Positions 1-7,884 of a stretch of DNA of 11,873 bases are shown one piece after another. Made by a program: the position numbers and the translations under genes. The notes under the pieces were generated by a model. The model did no database searches and was not told where the DNA came from. It was given only the letters and a program-made list of their open reading frames with translations. The DNA is from Gemmatimonadaceae bacterium (GTDB taxonomy: Bacteria; Gemmatimonadota; Gemmatimonadetes; Gemmatimonadales; Gemmatimonadaceae): assembly GCA_025357975.1 (NCBI GenBank), contig JANYKY010000002.1:1-11873 (forward strand), written 5' to 3'. Position 1 is the stretch's first letter, and every line of letters starts with the position of its first letter.

Positions 1-2
1 AA

Positions 3-1175
3 TTGCGCGTGCGGTATCGCATCGACGGCGTGCTGCAGGAAATCATGAAGCCGCCCCTGAAGCTTCGGTCTGCCCTGATCTCGCGGTTCAAGATCATGGC
101 GAACCTGAACATCTCGGAGCGCAGAATTCCGCAGGACGGGCGCATCAAGCTGAAGATCCTCAATCGCGTCATCGATTACCGCGTTTCGACACTTCCGACG
201 CTCTTCGGCGAAAAGGTCGTTCTCCGAATTCTCGACAAGGGCAATCTCAATCTCGATCTGCAGGGCTTCGGCATCGAGCCACGGGCGGAGAGAGAGATTC
301 TCGATGCGATCGCGAATCCATACGGTATGGTGCTCGTCACCGGCCCAACGGGCTCCGGGAAAACGACGACGCTGTACTCGGCGCTGTCCAAGGTAAACAG
401 CGTCAACGTCAACATCATGACGGCCGAAGATCCGGTCGAGTACAACTTGTTCGGCATCAATCAGGTGCTCGTTCGGTCAGAAGTCGGAATGACGTTCGCA
501 GCCGCGCTTCGAGCATTCCTGCGGCAGGATCCGAACATCATCATGGTCGGTGAAGTGCGCGATCTCGAGACTGCGAGCATTGCAACAAAAGCGGCGCTCA
601 CGGGTCACCTGGTTCTTTCCACGCTTCACACCAACTCGGCCCCGGAGACGGTCACGCGTCTCCTCGACATGGGTATAGAAAGCTTCAACGTTGCGTCAGC
701 GATCAACCTGATTGTTGCGCAGCGCCTCGTCCCAAAGGTGTGCCTGCACTGCGCAAAGAAATACGTGCCCGAAGAGGCCGAGCTTGCGGTAGCGAAGGTG
801 CACGGCAAGATGACGCTTCGAGAGTTGAAGTTCAGCGACGTGGCTCTTGCAGATGCAAAACCGCGCGCTACCAAACACGCCGCACCTCACCTCGCCAAGG
901 TCACGCTCGACACGCCGATCAATGAGCTTCCGTTCTATAAGGGCAGCGGCTGTGAGGCTTGTCAGGGCACTGGGCTCAAGGGACGTCAGGGCTTGTACGA
1001 GACGATGAACATGACGTCTTCGTTGCGACGCCTGATCATGAAAAACGTTGGAGCGGCGGAGATCGCGGCTGCGGCTATCAGCGAGGGCATGTTGACGCTT
1101 CGCATGGATGGGTGGTTGAAGGTGATCAAGGGCATTGCTTCGCTCGATCAGGTCGTCCGCGAAACCAGCATATGA
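3..1175 (+). CDS. pilB: Type IV pilus extension ATPase PilB (5' end missing)
   Basis: This is the C-terminal 390 residues of the hexameric ATPase that powers pilus assembly at the cytoplasmic face of the inner membrane. The reading frame is open at the window edge and enters mid-domain (LRVRYRIDGVLQEI), so the real start lies upstream. Counting from the first visible codon, the Walker A motif GPTGSGKT is at 114-121, the Asp box AEDPVEY follows, the Walker B segment IIMVGEVRD is at 179-187 and the His box LSTLHTN comes next. Two CxxC pairs (C247/C250 and C317/C320) form the zinc site typical of PilB/GspE. The 66-residue gap between the pairs seems longer than usual. A type II secretion GspE would look similar, but the adjacent pilT favours a pilus. 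It ends 78 bases before pilT, probably in one operon with pilT and pilC. Confidence 0.95.
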   Translation: MRVRYRIDGVLQEIMKPPLKLRSALISRFKIMANLNISERRIPQDGRIKLKILNRVIDYRVSTLPTLFGEKVVLRILDKGNLNLDLQGFGIEPRAEREILDAIANPYGMVLVTGPTGSGKTTTLYSALSKVNSVNVNIMTAEDPVEYNLFGINQVLVRSEVGMTFAAALRAFLRQDPNIIMVGEVRDLETASIATKAALTGHLVLSTLHTNSAPETVTRLLDMGIESFNVASAINLIVAQRLVPKVCLHCAKKYVPEEAELAVAKVHGKMTLRELKFSDVALADAKPRATKHAAPHLAKVTLDTPINELPFYKGSGCEACQGTGLKGRQGLYETMNMTSSLRRLIMKNVGAAEIAAAAISEGMLTLRMDGWLKVIKGIASLDQVVRETSI

Positions 1176-1253
1176 CGCTGCCCATCGCTTACCTGCCGCC
1201 GACACGGTCGTCTAACAAGCGATGAAACGTTCCATTACCAGGAGTTCGCAGCG

Positions 1254-2492
1254 ATGAGCCTACCGATGCAGGCCACCATTCCGCCGGAAGGGCAGAGAGC
1301 GCCCGTTATCCCGGAACCGCCGCCAGCGCATCCGATTGCTGGTCGCGCGCCGCCAGCGATGGGTCTCAACCTTCGTACGCTTCTGGAAGAGATGGTCACC
1401 GTTGGGGCATCAGACCTTCACATCGTTGCGGGCGAGTGTCCAAAGCTCCGCATCGACGGCGAGATCACGAGTGCCCATTCCGGCGGCATACTGGGGCCCA
1501 AGGATACGCTGCAGCTCGCATACTCGGTGCTCACTGAGAATCAGAAGAAGCGATTCGAGATGGAAGATGAGCTCGACTTCTCATTTGGGATCGCGAGTCT
1601 CGCGCGCTTTCGTGGAAACTGCTTCCGGCAGCGTGGATGCGTCTCGATGGTCATTCGCCAGATTCCATTCTCGATCAAGACGTTCCAGGATCTCGGGCTT
1701 CCGCCATCGATCGCAAAAATGGCGGAAAAGCCGCGAGGGCTTGTTCTCGTAACTGGCCCTACCGGCTCGGGAAAATCGACGACTCTCGCAGCGCTGATCG
1801 ACAAGATCAATCGCGAGAGAAAAGGTCATATCATCACCGTCGAAGACCCGATCGAGTTCATCCACAAGCATCAGGGCTGCCTCATCAACCAGCGCGAGGT
1901 CGGCACCGATACCAAATCGTTTGCCGCGGCTCTCAAGTACGCTTTGCGTGAGGATCCCGACGTCATTCTGATCGGCGAAATGCGCGACCTCGAAACAATT
2001 CAGGCCGCGCTCACAATCGCCGAGACGGGCCATCTGGCGTTCGCGACGTTGCATACGAATTCTGCGGCAGAAGCGATCAACAGAATCATCGACGTGTTTC
2101 CCTCACACCAGCAGTCGCAGGTTCGCGCGCAGCTGGCATTCGTTCTCGAGGGCATCGTAACGCAAACTCTCGTACCGAAGGCAGGAGGCCGGGGTCGTGC
2201 GATGGCTGCGGAGGTTCTTGTCGTCACTCCTGCGATTCGGGCGCTGATTCGCGATGACAAGGTGCATCAGATCTACTCGTCGATGCAGTCCGGAAAGAAG
2301 TACGGAATGCAGACGCTCAACGATGCGTTGTATGCACTGTACATAGGCAAGGAGATTACGCAGGAAGAGGCAATCAAGGTCACGAGCCTGCCTGACGAAT
2401 TTCTGCGCATGATCGGCAAGGAAGTAGTCGGCGATGAAAAATTATCGAGTGCTGCGCGGCCGCTCACTGGCGGGCTCAGCGGTAGAAAATAG
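1254..2492 (+). CDS. pilT: Type IV pilus retraction ATPase PilT
   Basis: This 412-residue cytoplasmic ATPase drives pilus depolymerisation and twitching motility. The PAS-like N-terminal domain begins near residue 37 (LNLRTLLEEMVTVGASDLHI). Walker A GPTGSGKS is at 168-175, Walker B VILIGEMRD at 237-245, followed by the His box HLAFATLHTN. The PilT signature AIRALIRD is at 327-334 (canonical AIRNLIRE), and GMQTLNDAL follows; together these favour PilT over PilU. An AGGAG ribosome-binding site at 1240-1244 sits 9 bases before the ATG and supports this start. That start gives an unusual proline-rich extension of about 35 residues before the conserved domain; the Met at residue 36 has no ribosome-binding site. 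The protein is somewhat longer than typical PilT (about 345-370 residues). Confidence 0.95.
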   Translation: MSLPMQATIPPEGQRAPVIPEPPPAHPIAGRAPPAMGLNLRTLLEEMVTVGASDLHIVAGECPKLRIDGEITSAHSGGILGPKDTLQLAYSVLTENQKKRFEMEDELDFSFGIASLARFRGNCFRQRGCVSMVIRQIPFSIKTFQDLGLPPSIAKMAEKPRGLVLVTGPTGSGKSTTLAALIDKINRERKGHIITVEDPIEFIHKHQGCLINQREVGTDTKSFAAALKYALREDPDVILIGEMRDLETIQAALTIAETGHLAFATLHTNSAAEAINRIIDVFPSHQQSQVRAQLAFVLEGIVTQTLVPKAGGRGRAMAAEVLVVTPAIRALIRDDKVHQIYSSMQSGKKYGMQTLNDALYALYIGKEITQEEAIKVTSLPDEFLRMIGKEVVGDEKLSSAARPLTGGLSGRK

Positions 2493-2581
2493 CTGGATCC
2501 ATCGCTCGTGCCGGGAGCCGAGAGGGGGTGCCGGCGCGGGCGATGAGACAACTGACAACTGGTAGCGGGTAACGAATTCTT

Positions 2582-3775
2582 ATGGCGACTTTCACATATA
2601 CGGCTCGCTCTTTTGCAGGCGAAATGCGCACAGCGACGCTGGAGGCACAGTCACGCGACGACGTGATCGCACAGCTTCGGCGCCAGCGTCTCAACGTCGT
2701 CAAGATCGACGAAGCGACGCCGAAGAAGCCGAAGCGCGGCCACATCAAGATGCGCGACATCGTCATTCTGACGCGTCAGTTCTCGACGATGATCAACGCC
2801 GGGCTTCCCCTCGTGCAGGCGATGACGATCCTTGCTGATCAGAGCGATAACAAGGTGTTGTCGGAGATCATGAGGAAAGTGGTCTTCGACGTGGAATCCG
2901 GAAACACAGTCGCCGATGCCCTGGGCAAGCATCCCAAGGCGTTCAGCGATTTGTACGTGAACATGGTCGCCGCGGGTGAGGCCGGAGGTATTCTCGACAC
3001 TATCCTCATGCGGCTGGCGACGTTCATGGAAAAAAATGACGCCCTCGTCCGCAAGGTGAAAGGCGCGATGATCTATCCCAGCGTCATCATGGCGGTCGCC
3101 GGTATCGCGGTAACGGTGCTGCTCATATTCGTGATTCCAGTCTTCGAGAATCTGTTCTCGTCGGCCGGTTTGGCGCTTCCGCTGCCAACGCGAATTGTCA
3201 TGGGCGCGTCGAGATTCCTGAAAGGCTACTGGTATGTTGTCGGCGGTGCAATCGCCGGCGCAACGTTCATGTTCCGGAAGTACAACGCGACGACCGATGG
3301 AAGGTTGAAAGTCGACAAGTTCCTGTTGAAAGTACCGGTGCTTGGCGACGTTCTTCGCAAGTCAGCGGTTTCGCGATTTACGCGCACGCTGGGCACGCTC
3401 ATCAGCTCCGGCGTGAGTATTCTGGACGGGCTCGAGATCACAGCAAAGACGGCAGGTAACCGGGTTGTGCACGATGCCATTATGGAGTCCCGATCGTCGA
3501 TTGCCGGTGGTGATACCATCGCCGCGCCGCTCAAGAAATCCGGGGTATTCCCACCCATGGTTATCTCGATGATCTCGGTAGGAGAGCAGACGGGTGGTCT
3601 GGATGAGATGCTTTCGAAGATCGCCGATTTTTACGACGAGGAGGTCGATGCGGCTGTCAGTAATCTTCTGTCACTGCTCGAGCCTATAATGATCGTATTC
3701 CTCGGCGTCGTCGTCGGCGGAATGGTGGTGTCCATGTATCTGCCGATCTTCGACATGATCAACGCGGTGCAGTAG
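2582..3775 (+). CDS. pilC: Type IV pilus inner-membrane platform protein PilC
   Basis: This 397-residue polytopic protein is the GspF/PilC-type platform that couples the PilB and PilT motors to pilin insertion or removal. The start MATFTYTARSFAGEM matches the canonical beginning of the family. Two T2SSF repeats are visible, roughly residues 65-190 and 270-391. Predicted membrane segments are near 168-190 (VIMAVAGIAVTVLLIFVIPVF), 216-233 and 366-390 (LEPIMIVFLGVVVGGMVVSM). The conserved repeat-end pattern FYDEEVDAAVSNLLSLLEP is present. Length is normal for the family (about 400). The gene follows pilT after 89 bases that show no good ribosome-binding site, only a weak GGGTAA 9 to 14 bases before the ATG. 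It is the last gene of the visible pil block, with a hairpin terminator downstream. Confidence 0.95.
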   Translation: MATFTYTARSFAGEMRTATLEAQSRDDVIAQLRRQRLNVVKIDEATPKKPKRGHIKMRDIVILTRQFSTMINAGLPLVQAMTILADQSDNKVLSEIMRKVVFDVESGNTVADALGKHPKAFSDLYVNMVAAGEAGGILDTILMRLATFMEKNDALVRKVKGAMIYPSVIMAVAGIAVTVLLIFVIPVFENLFSSAGLALPLPTRIVMGASRFLKGYWYVVGGAIAGATFMFRKYNATTDGRLKVDKFLLKVPVLGDVLRKSAVSRFTRTLGTLISSGVSILDGLEITAKTAGNRVVHDAIMESRSSIAGGDTIAAPLKKSGVFPPMVISMISVGEQTGGLDEMLSKIADFYDEEVDAAVSNLLSLLEPIMIVFLGVVVGGMVVSMYLPIFDMINAVQ

Positions 3776-3828
3776 CGGCGACGAAACACCCAAAGGCGCC
3801 GCGAGTCACTAGCACCCTAATTGCCCCC

Positions 3829-3862
3829 AAGACCGGCGGATGAACATGTCCGCCGGTCTTTT
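3829..3862 (+). terminator. Rho-independent terminator-like hairpin after pilC
   Basis: A perfect 12-bp inverted repeat (AAGACCGGCGGA at 3829-3840 and TCCGCCGGTCTT at 3849-3860) encloses an 8-base loop. The + strand side ends in a short run of four T. It lies 53 bases beyond the pilC stop and well ahead of the next gene, so it probably ends the pil transcript. The minus-strand side has no T run, so it is unlikely to work in both directions. Confidence 0.8.
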
Positions 3863-4016
3863 CACGTTGGCAATTTCGCTCCCTCGCGCACTTGTGAGTG
3901 CTAAGCTTGATTCGACGCCCGGACCAATGGCGGCGCAGGTTCATGCCAATTGGCGTGCAGCAGACGATGCCTTGCATGCGTAAGGACCCGAAACGTCTTT
4001 CTTCGAGCGAATACCA

Positions 4017-7000
4017 GTGAGACCAAAATCCACATTCCGACTTTCCGCAGTACTTGTCGTCCTCGCTGGAACTTTCGCCGCCCGTCCAGCATCGCCGCCC
4101 GCCGACTCTGCGACAACGGTCGATCCCCAGCTCTATTCCGGACTGACCTGGCGTAACCTCGGACCATTCCGCGGTGGGCGCATCGCAGCCGTCACCGGTG
4201 CAATCGGCCAGCCGGGCGTTTTCTACGCGGGACTTCCCGCTGGCGGAGTCTGGAAAACAACGAGTGCGGGCGAAACGTGGTATCCGATATTCGACTCGAT
4301 CCGCGACGTCTCATCCGTCGGCGCAATCGAGGTGGCGCCTTCAGATCCCAATGTCGTTTACGTCGGCACTGGCGACATGGTTACCGGCGGGGCGATCAAC
4401 GAAGGCAATGGCGTCTATAAATCCACGGACGCGGGCCATACCTGGCGTCACATCGGGCTAGATGGAACAAAGCAGATACCATCCATGCTCGTCGACGTGC
4501 GGAATCCAAACGTCGTACTGGTCGCGGCTCAGGGCGACGTGCACGTAAAAAGCGGGACGCGCGGTGTCTATCGCTCCACCGATGGTGGTGCAACATGGAC
4601 ACGCACTCTCTTCGTGGACGACAGCACGGGCGCGCAAAAAATAGCGCGTGCCAACGATGTGCCCGACGTGATCTTCGCCACTACCGTGCGGCACTATTCT
4701 GCGCCACCGCCTCCAGTCGCTCCGAACGTCGTGCCCCGTCCCCCGGCTGCTCCTGACACGGGCAAAACCCAGACACTCGTTTTCAAGTCAACCGATGCCG
4801 GCGTGACGTGGAAGGAAATCACCGGCGGCGGTTTGCCGAGGTTGAATGGCAGAACGTCGATCGCGGTTGCGATGCGTACAAATGCGCAGCGCGTATTTCT
4901 GGTCGCTAACTCAGGGCTCTATCGCTCGGACGATGGTGGAGCCACCTGGCGAACGATGGATCCCGAAGACACACGGATTCGCAATGGTCAGGGTGGATAC
5001 AACTGCGGAGTGTATGTCGACCCATCGAATCCCGATGTCGTCATCACGATCAGTACATCTAGCTACATCTCGAGAGATGGCGGAAAAACTTTTACGGGAT
5101 TCAAGGGCGCGCCTGGTGGCGATGATCCGCAACAGCTGTGGATCGATCCGACGAATGGCCAGCGAATGCTTATGGGTCTCGATCAGGGTGCGGTCGTCAC
5201 GCTCGATGGCGGAGCGACCTGGAGCTCGTGGTACAATCAATCGACGGAGCAGATCTATCACGTCTCGGTCGACAACTCATACCCTTATTACATCTACGGC
5301 ACTCAGCAGGATGCGGGCGCAATTCGCACCCGCTCGCGTGGAAACCTCGGTGCAGTAACTCCGCTCGACTGGGACCCGGTGTCCGGTTGGGAATGGGGAA
5401 CTATCGTCGCAGATCCGCTGAATCCCAGCAAAGTCTTCGCGAGCGGATCGGGGATCGTCCGCATTTCATATCCAAGCGAGCAGTGGATCAACGTCAGTCC
5501 TGCTGCCGATCCAGGTATGAAACTCAGGACTGCTTTTTCTCAACCGATTATCTTCGCGCCATGGGATCAGCACATGATGATCGCCGGGTTTCAACAGTTG
5601 ATGGCAACCACCGACGGTGGCGTTCACTGGTCGCCGTTAAGTCCCGACATGGGTATTCGCCCAGATGCTCCAACTGGTCCGTCGACGCCTGGAGGCGCGA
5701 CGCCGACTGGTGGCGCGATCGAATCGATCTCGGCATCGACCGTTGCAGCCGGCACGATCTGGGTCGGCACTAACAATGGTATGATCAAGGTGACGCATGA
5801 TGCCGGGAAATCGTGGAGTGACGCATCCGTTCCGGGACTTCCCAATGCGTCCCGTGCGGAAGTGCTTGGGGTTGACGCGTCACACTCGGACGCTGCGACG
5901 GCTTACACGGCGATCGATCTTCACCGAGTCGGCGACTATACACCATACCTGTTTCGCACGCACGACTCAGGAAAGACATGGACGCGGATCACCAATGGAC
6001 TTCCGACCAATCAGCCGAGTGGGAGTTTTGCGCGTGTGATTCGAGGTGATACGCAAAAGTCGAGTCTCCTGTTCGCTGGGACCGAGAGCGGTATGTACGT
6101 GTCATTCGACGATGGCGATCACTGGCAGTCTCTCAATGGAAATCTCCCAAATTCATCGTATCGGGACATCGTGCTGAAGGACAACGATATGATCGTTGCG
6201 ACCTATGGCCGCGGGATGTGGGTCATCGATGATTATTCGATGCTGCGCCAGCTTACGCCGTCACTCGCGAAAGAGAAGGCGCACCTGTTCAAGCCAGGCG
6301 ATGCAGTGCGCAATCGACGCAATGTGGGAGCTGACACGCCGTTTCCGCCGGAAGTCCCGCACGCGTTAAATCCTGTTGACGGGGTGGTCATCGACTACTG
6401 GCTTGCTCGCGTACCGGCTCATGACATAACGCTGGACATAGTCGATGCATCCGGTGCGCTCGTCCGCCACATGTCGAGCGTTATAGAATTGCCTGTCGCC
6501 GAAGCAGCGCGGCCACCGCATCCGAACTTCTGGCTTGCACCGTCTCAACGGTTGCCCGCGGACGCTGGTAACAACCGGACGAACTGGGATTTGCGTTACG
6601 ATGCCCCACCGGCTTTCACGCATAGTTTCGAGATCAATGCGAACCCGGAGCTTACTCCTGCGTCGCCTGAGGGGCCCGTTGCACTACCGGGAGCCTATAC
6701 GCTCAAGCTGAATGTCGATGGGCACATATACTCGCAGACTATCACTGTGAAACCTGATCCACGTTCACCCGCGAGCGCTGCCGATCTGCAGGCTCAGCAT
6801 GATTTGCTGATGAAGATGGCCGACGGTCTCAGGAGCTCGTATCAGGGGAATCTGGCAGCAGTCGCGCTTCGAGCTGCGTTGAAAGGCGTTGTGCCTGGAG
6901 GTACGCAGCCAGAGTTCCCTGATGTGGCCTCGAGGTTGAGCGCATTTTCTTCACAGCTCGACACGGTTGCGGGACTCGATGCCGCGCGAGGGCGAGGAAG

Positions 7001-7262
7001 AGCTGGCCAACCGCCGCCGAATTTCAGGGCAATCAACAGCGCGCTGGCTTCACAGATAACCGCTCAGGATCTCGGCGACATGGCTCCGACTCCCGTGATG
7101 CTGGCTGCGTTCGCGAGGACGTGCGGCGAATTATCCTCTGTCGTTGCCGCCTGGCAACGATTGAGAACGACAGGCCTCGGTGAATTGAACGCCGTGCTGA
7201 AAGCGCACCGCAGGTCCCTTATTTCAGTTCCAGTCTCGACTCTGAAAGCACCATCGTGTTGA
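4017..7262 (+). CDS. Secreted Asp-box/BNR beta-propeller protein (VPS10/sortilin-like)
   Basis: This is a protein of about 1081 residues starting at GTG. The N-terminus MRPKSTFRLSAVLVVLAGTFAARPAS is a signal peptide with no lipobox, so export to the periplasm or beyond is likely. The body carries repeated Asp boxes of the type S/T-x-D-x-G-x-T-W, for example STDAGHTW (136-143), STDGGATW, STDAGVTW, SDDGGATW, TLDGGATW, THDAGKSW, THDSGKTW and SFDDGDHW (696-703). These build one or two beta-propellers over about residues 45-740, closed by GRGMWVIDDY from residue 731. An Ig-like segment follows (VVIDYWLARVPAHDITLDI from 790; NNRTNWDLRY at 852-861), then a helical C-terminal part. Related proteins are annotated as 'glycosyl hydrolase, BNR repeat' or 'sortilin-like', with no established activity; I see no catalytic signature. 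A proline-rich loop lies near 229-247. The start has only a weak ribosome-binding site. Confidence 0.88.
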   Translation: MRPKSTFRLSAVLVVLAGTFAARPASPPADSATTVDPQLYSGLTWRNLGPFRGGRIAAVTGAIGQPGVFYAGLPAGGVWKTTSAGETWYPIFDSIRDVSSVGAIEVAPSDPNVVYVGTGDMVTGGAINEGNGVYKSTDAGHTWRHIGLDGTKQIPSMLVDVRNPNVVLVAAQGDVHVKSGTRGVYRSTDGGATWTRTLFVDDSTGAQKIARANDVPDVIFATTVRHYSAPPPPVAPNVVPRPPAAPDTGKTQTLVFKSTDAGVTWKEITGGGLPRLNGRTSIAVAMRTNAQRVFLVANSGLYRSDDGGATWRTMDPEDTRIRNGQGGYNCGVYVDPSNPDVVITISTSSYISRDGGKTFTGFKGAPGGDDPQQLWIDPTNGQRMLMGLDQGAVVTLDGGATWSSWYNQSTEQIYHVSVDNSYPYYIYGTQQDAGAIRTRSRGNLGAVTPLDWDPVSGWEWGTIVADPLNPSKVFASGSGIVRISYPSEQWINVSPAADPGMKLRTAFSQPIIFAPWDQHMMIAGFQQLMATTDGGVHWSPLSPDMGIRPDAPTGPSTPGGATPTGGAIESISASTVAAGTIWVGTNNGMIKVTHDAGKSWSDASVPGLPNASRAEVLGVDASHSDAATAYTAIDLHRVGDYTPYLFRTHDSGKTWTRITNGLPTNQPSGSFARVIRGDTQKSSLLFAGTESGMYVSFDDGDHWQSLNGNLPNSSYRDIVLKDNDMIVATYGRGMWVIDDYSMLRQLTPSLAKEKAHLFKPGDAVRNRRNVGADTPFPPEVPHALNPVDGVVIDYWLARVPAHDITLDIVDASGALVRHMSSVIELPVAEAARPPHPNFWLAPSQRLPADAGNNRTNWDLRYDAPPAFTHSFEINANPELTPASPEGPVALPGAYTLKLNVDGHIYSQTITVKPDPRSPASAADLQAQHDLLMKMADGLRSSYQGNLAAVALRAALKGVVPGGTQPEFPDVASRLSAFSSQLDTVAGLDAARGRGRAGQPPPNFRAINSALASQITAQDLGDMAPTPVMLAAFARTCGELSSVVAAWQRLRTTGLGELNAVLKAHRRSLISVPVSTLKAPSC

Positions 7263-7280
7263 CGATGGCGCATCTCTTTT
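7251..7280 (+). terminator. Weak hairpin between convergent genes
   Basis: CCATCGT at 7251-7257 and ACGATGG at 7262-7268 form a perfect 7-bp stem with a 4-base loop that contains part of the propeller gene's stop codon. TTTT at 7277-7280 lies 8 bases past the stem, farther than in a classical terminator. It may help end transcription of the propeller gene before the opposing small gene, which stops at 7279. A further ACGATGG copy is at 7286-7292. Confidence 0.35.
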
Positions 7281-7524
7281 AGTCAACGATGGCTCGCCAT
7301 TGTCCAGAGCCCAGGCGTGTGATTCGGTAGAAGCCGCCGGTGCAGCAATACTCTCCGGAAGGGTTATCCGCCGGAAAAACAATCCGCACTGATTCGGGTT
7401 CCCGGTGATTTGAATCCAGGTGGGCTTGCGCAGTTGCGGCAGCGTCTGCCCGCGTGCCTGCTTTGCCGACGATCTGCATGTCGTCTCTGCTTGTTCCGTA
7501 CTCAATGAGCCATCGGTCAGCCAT
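7279..7524 (-). CDS. Small hypothetical protein, 81 aa
   Basis: I do not recognise this gene. The frame stays open upstream to 7692, but the ATG at 7522-7524 is preferred because GAGGGTG lies 3 bases upstream on the minus strand and the residues before it do not look protein-like. The product begins MADRWLIEYGTSRDDMQIVG and ends GFYRITRLGSGQWRAIVD. The pattern suggests a small soluble beta-alpha-beta-beta domain: a strand (RWLIEY), an alanine-rich helix (TRADAAATAQAHLDS), a strand (SVRIVFP), then a CC pair and an aromatic-rich strand (FYRITRLGSGQWRAIV). There is no signal peptide or membrane segment. It is a single gene converging on the propeller gene and diverging from the membrane-protein/symporter pair. 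Confidence 0.6.
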   Translation of the reverse strand: MADRWLIEYGTSRDDMQIVGKAGTRADAAATAQAHLDSNHREPESVRIVFPADNPSGEYCCTGGFYRITRLGSGQWRAIVD

Positions 7525-7884
7525 CGTCACCCTCGAAAATGTGTTGAACTTTGATGGCGCTTTTGGGGCGACGCCATTGCTTATCGTAAGCGCACGTGTG
7601 TGGTCGCGTTGATAGATGATCGCCTTAAATAAACATCCTTCCTTCAATCTGCGTGCCGGGGCATTCCATAAGCCGTTGAATGCCATTTGCATTCAGCGCT
7701 TGGTCCGGAGGCTTCCTACGTCGAAGCTCCGCATTGCGGATTCATAATGTCGAGCACCGCGTCGTGGTGAATGGCGTCAACGCGGCTCAACCTTCATCTT
7801 CGACGCGTGGAAAACGCTGATATCGAACGAATCACGACCCATGGAATCGCGAGGTCGCAAAGCCCCGACGACGAAGCAGGGATT
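7525..7884. other. Divergent intergenic region without a convincing gene
   Basis: About 360 bases separate the minus-strand 81-aa gene from the + strand membrane-protein gene, so promoters for both should lie here. I could not find a convincing sigma-70 -35/-10 pair with normal spacing for either direction. An AT-rich patch is at about 7625-7634 (TTAAATAAAC) and a CATAAT box is at 7743-7748. Inverted repeats occur at 7677-7695 and 7727-7739. The + strand frame is open from ATG 7771, but its first 38 codons look non-coding. Confidence 0.5.
7677..7695. repeat. 7-bp inverted repeat in the divergent intergenic region
   Basis: TGAATGC at 7677-7683 and GCATTCA at 7689-7695 are perfect reverse complements separated by CATTT. 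The position between two divergent genes fits an operator or a small hairpin. No T run follows on either strand, so a terminator is unlikely. No regulator family is identified. Confidence 0.35.

Noticed and set aside
696..1205. 169-residue open frame on the minus strand opposite pilB.
   Set aside because: It lies opposite a strongly conserved coding region, has no recognisable domain and low-complexity Arg-rich composition; it is a shadow of pilB.
1222..1257. 11-codon mini-ORF (MKRSITRSSQR) whose TGA overlaps the pilT ATG.
   Set aside because: It could be a coupling leader peptide, but it has no clear ribosome-binding site of its own and an ORF this short is expected by chance; pilT has its own good site.
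1581..2054. 157-residue open frame on the minus strand opposite pilT.
   Set aside because: It is fully antisense to the conserved ATPase core of pilT, with no family features.
2547..2560. Tandem duplication GACAACT-GACAACT upstream of pilC.
   Set aside because: Two 7-base copies are too few to argue for phase variation or a protein-binding array.
3896..3904. GAGTGCTAA, identical to the right half of the HrcA-binding CIRCE element.
   Set aside because: The left half TTAGCACTC is missing at the required 9-base spacing; only a 6/9 match at 13 bases is present. A 9-base exact hit is plausible by chance in 12 kb, and the downstream gene is not a chaperone.
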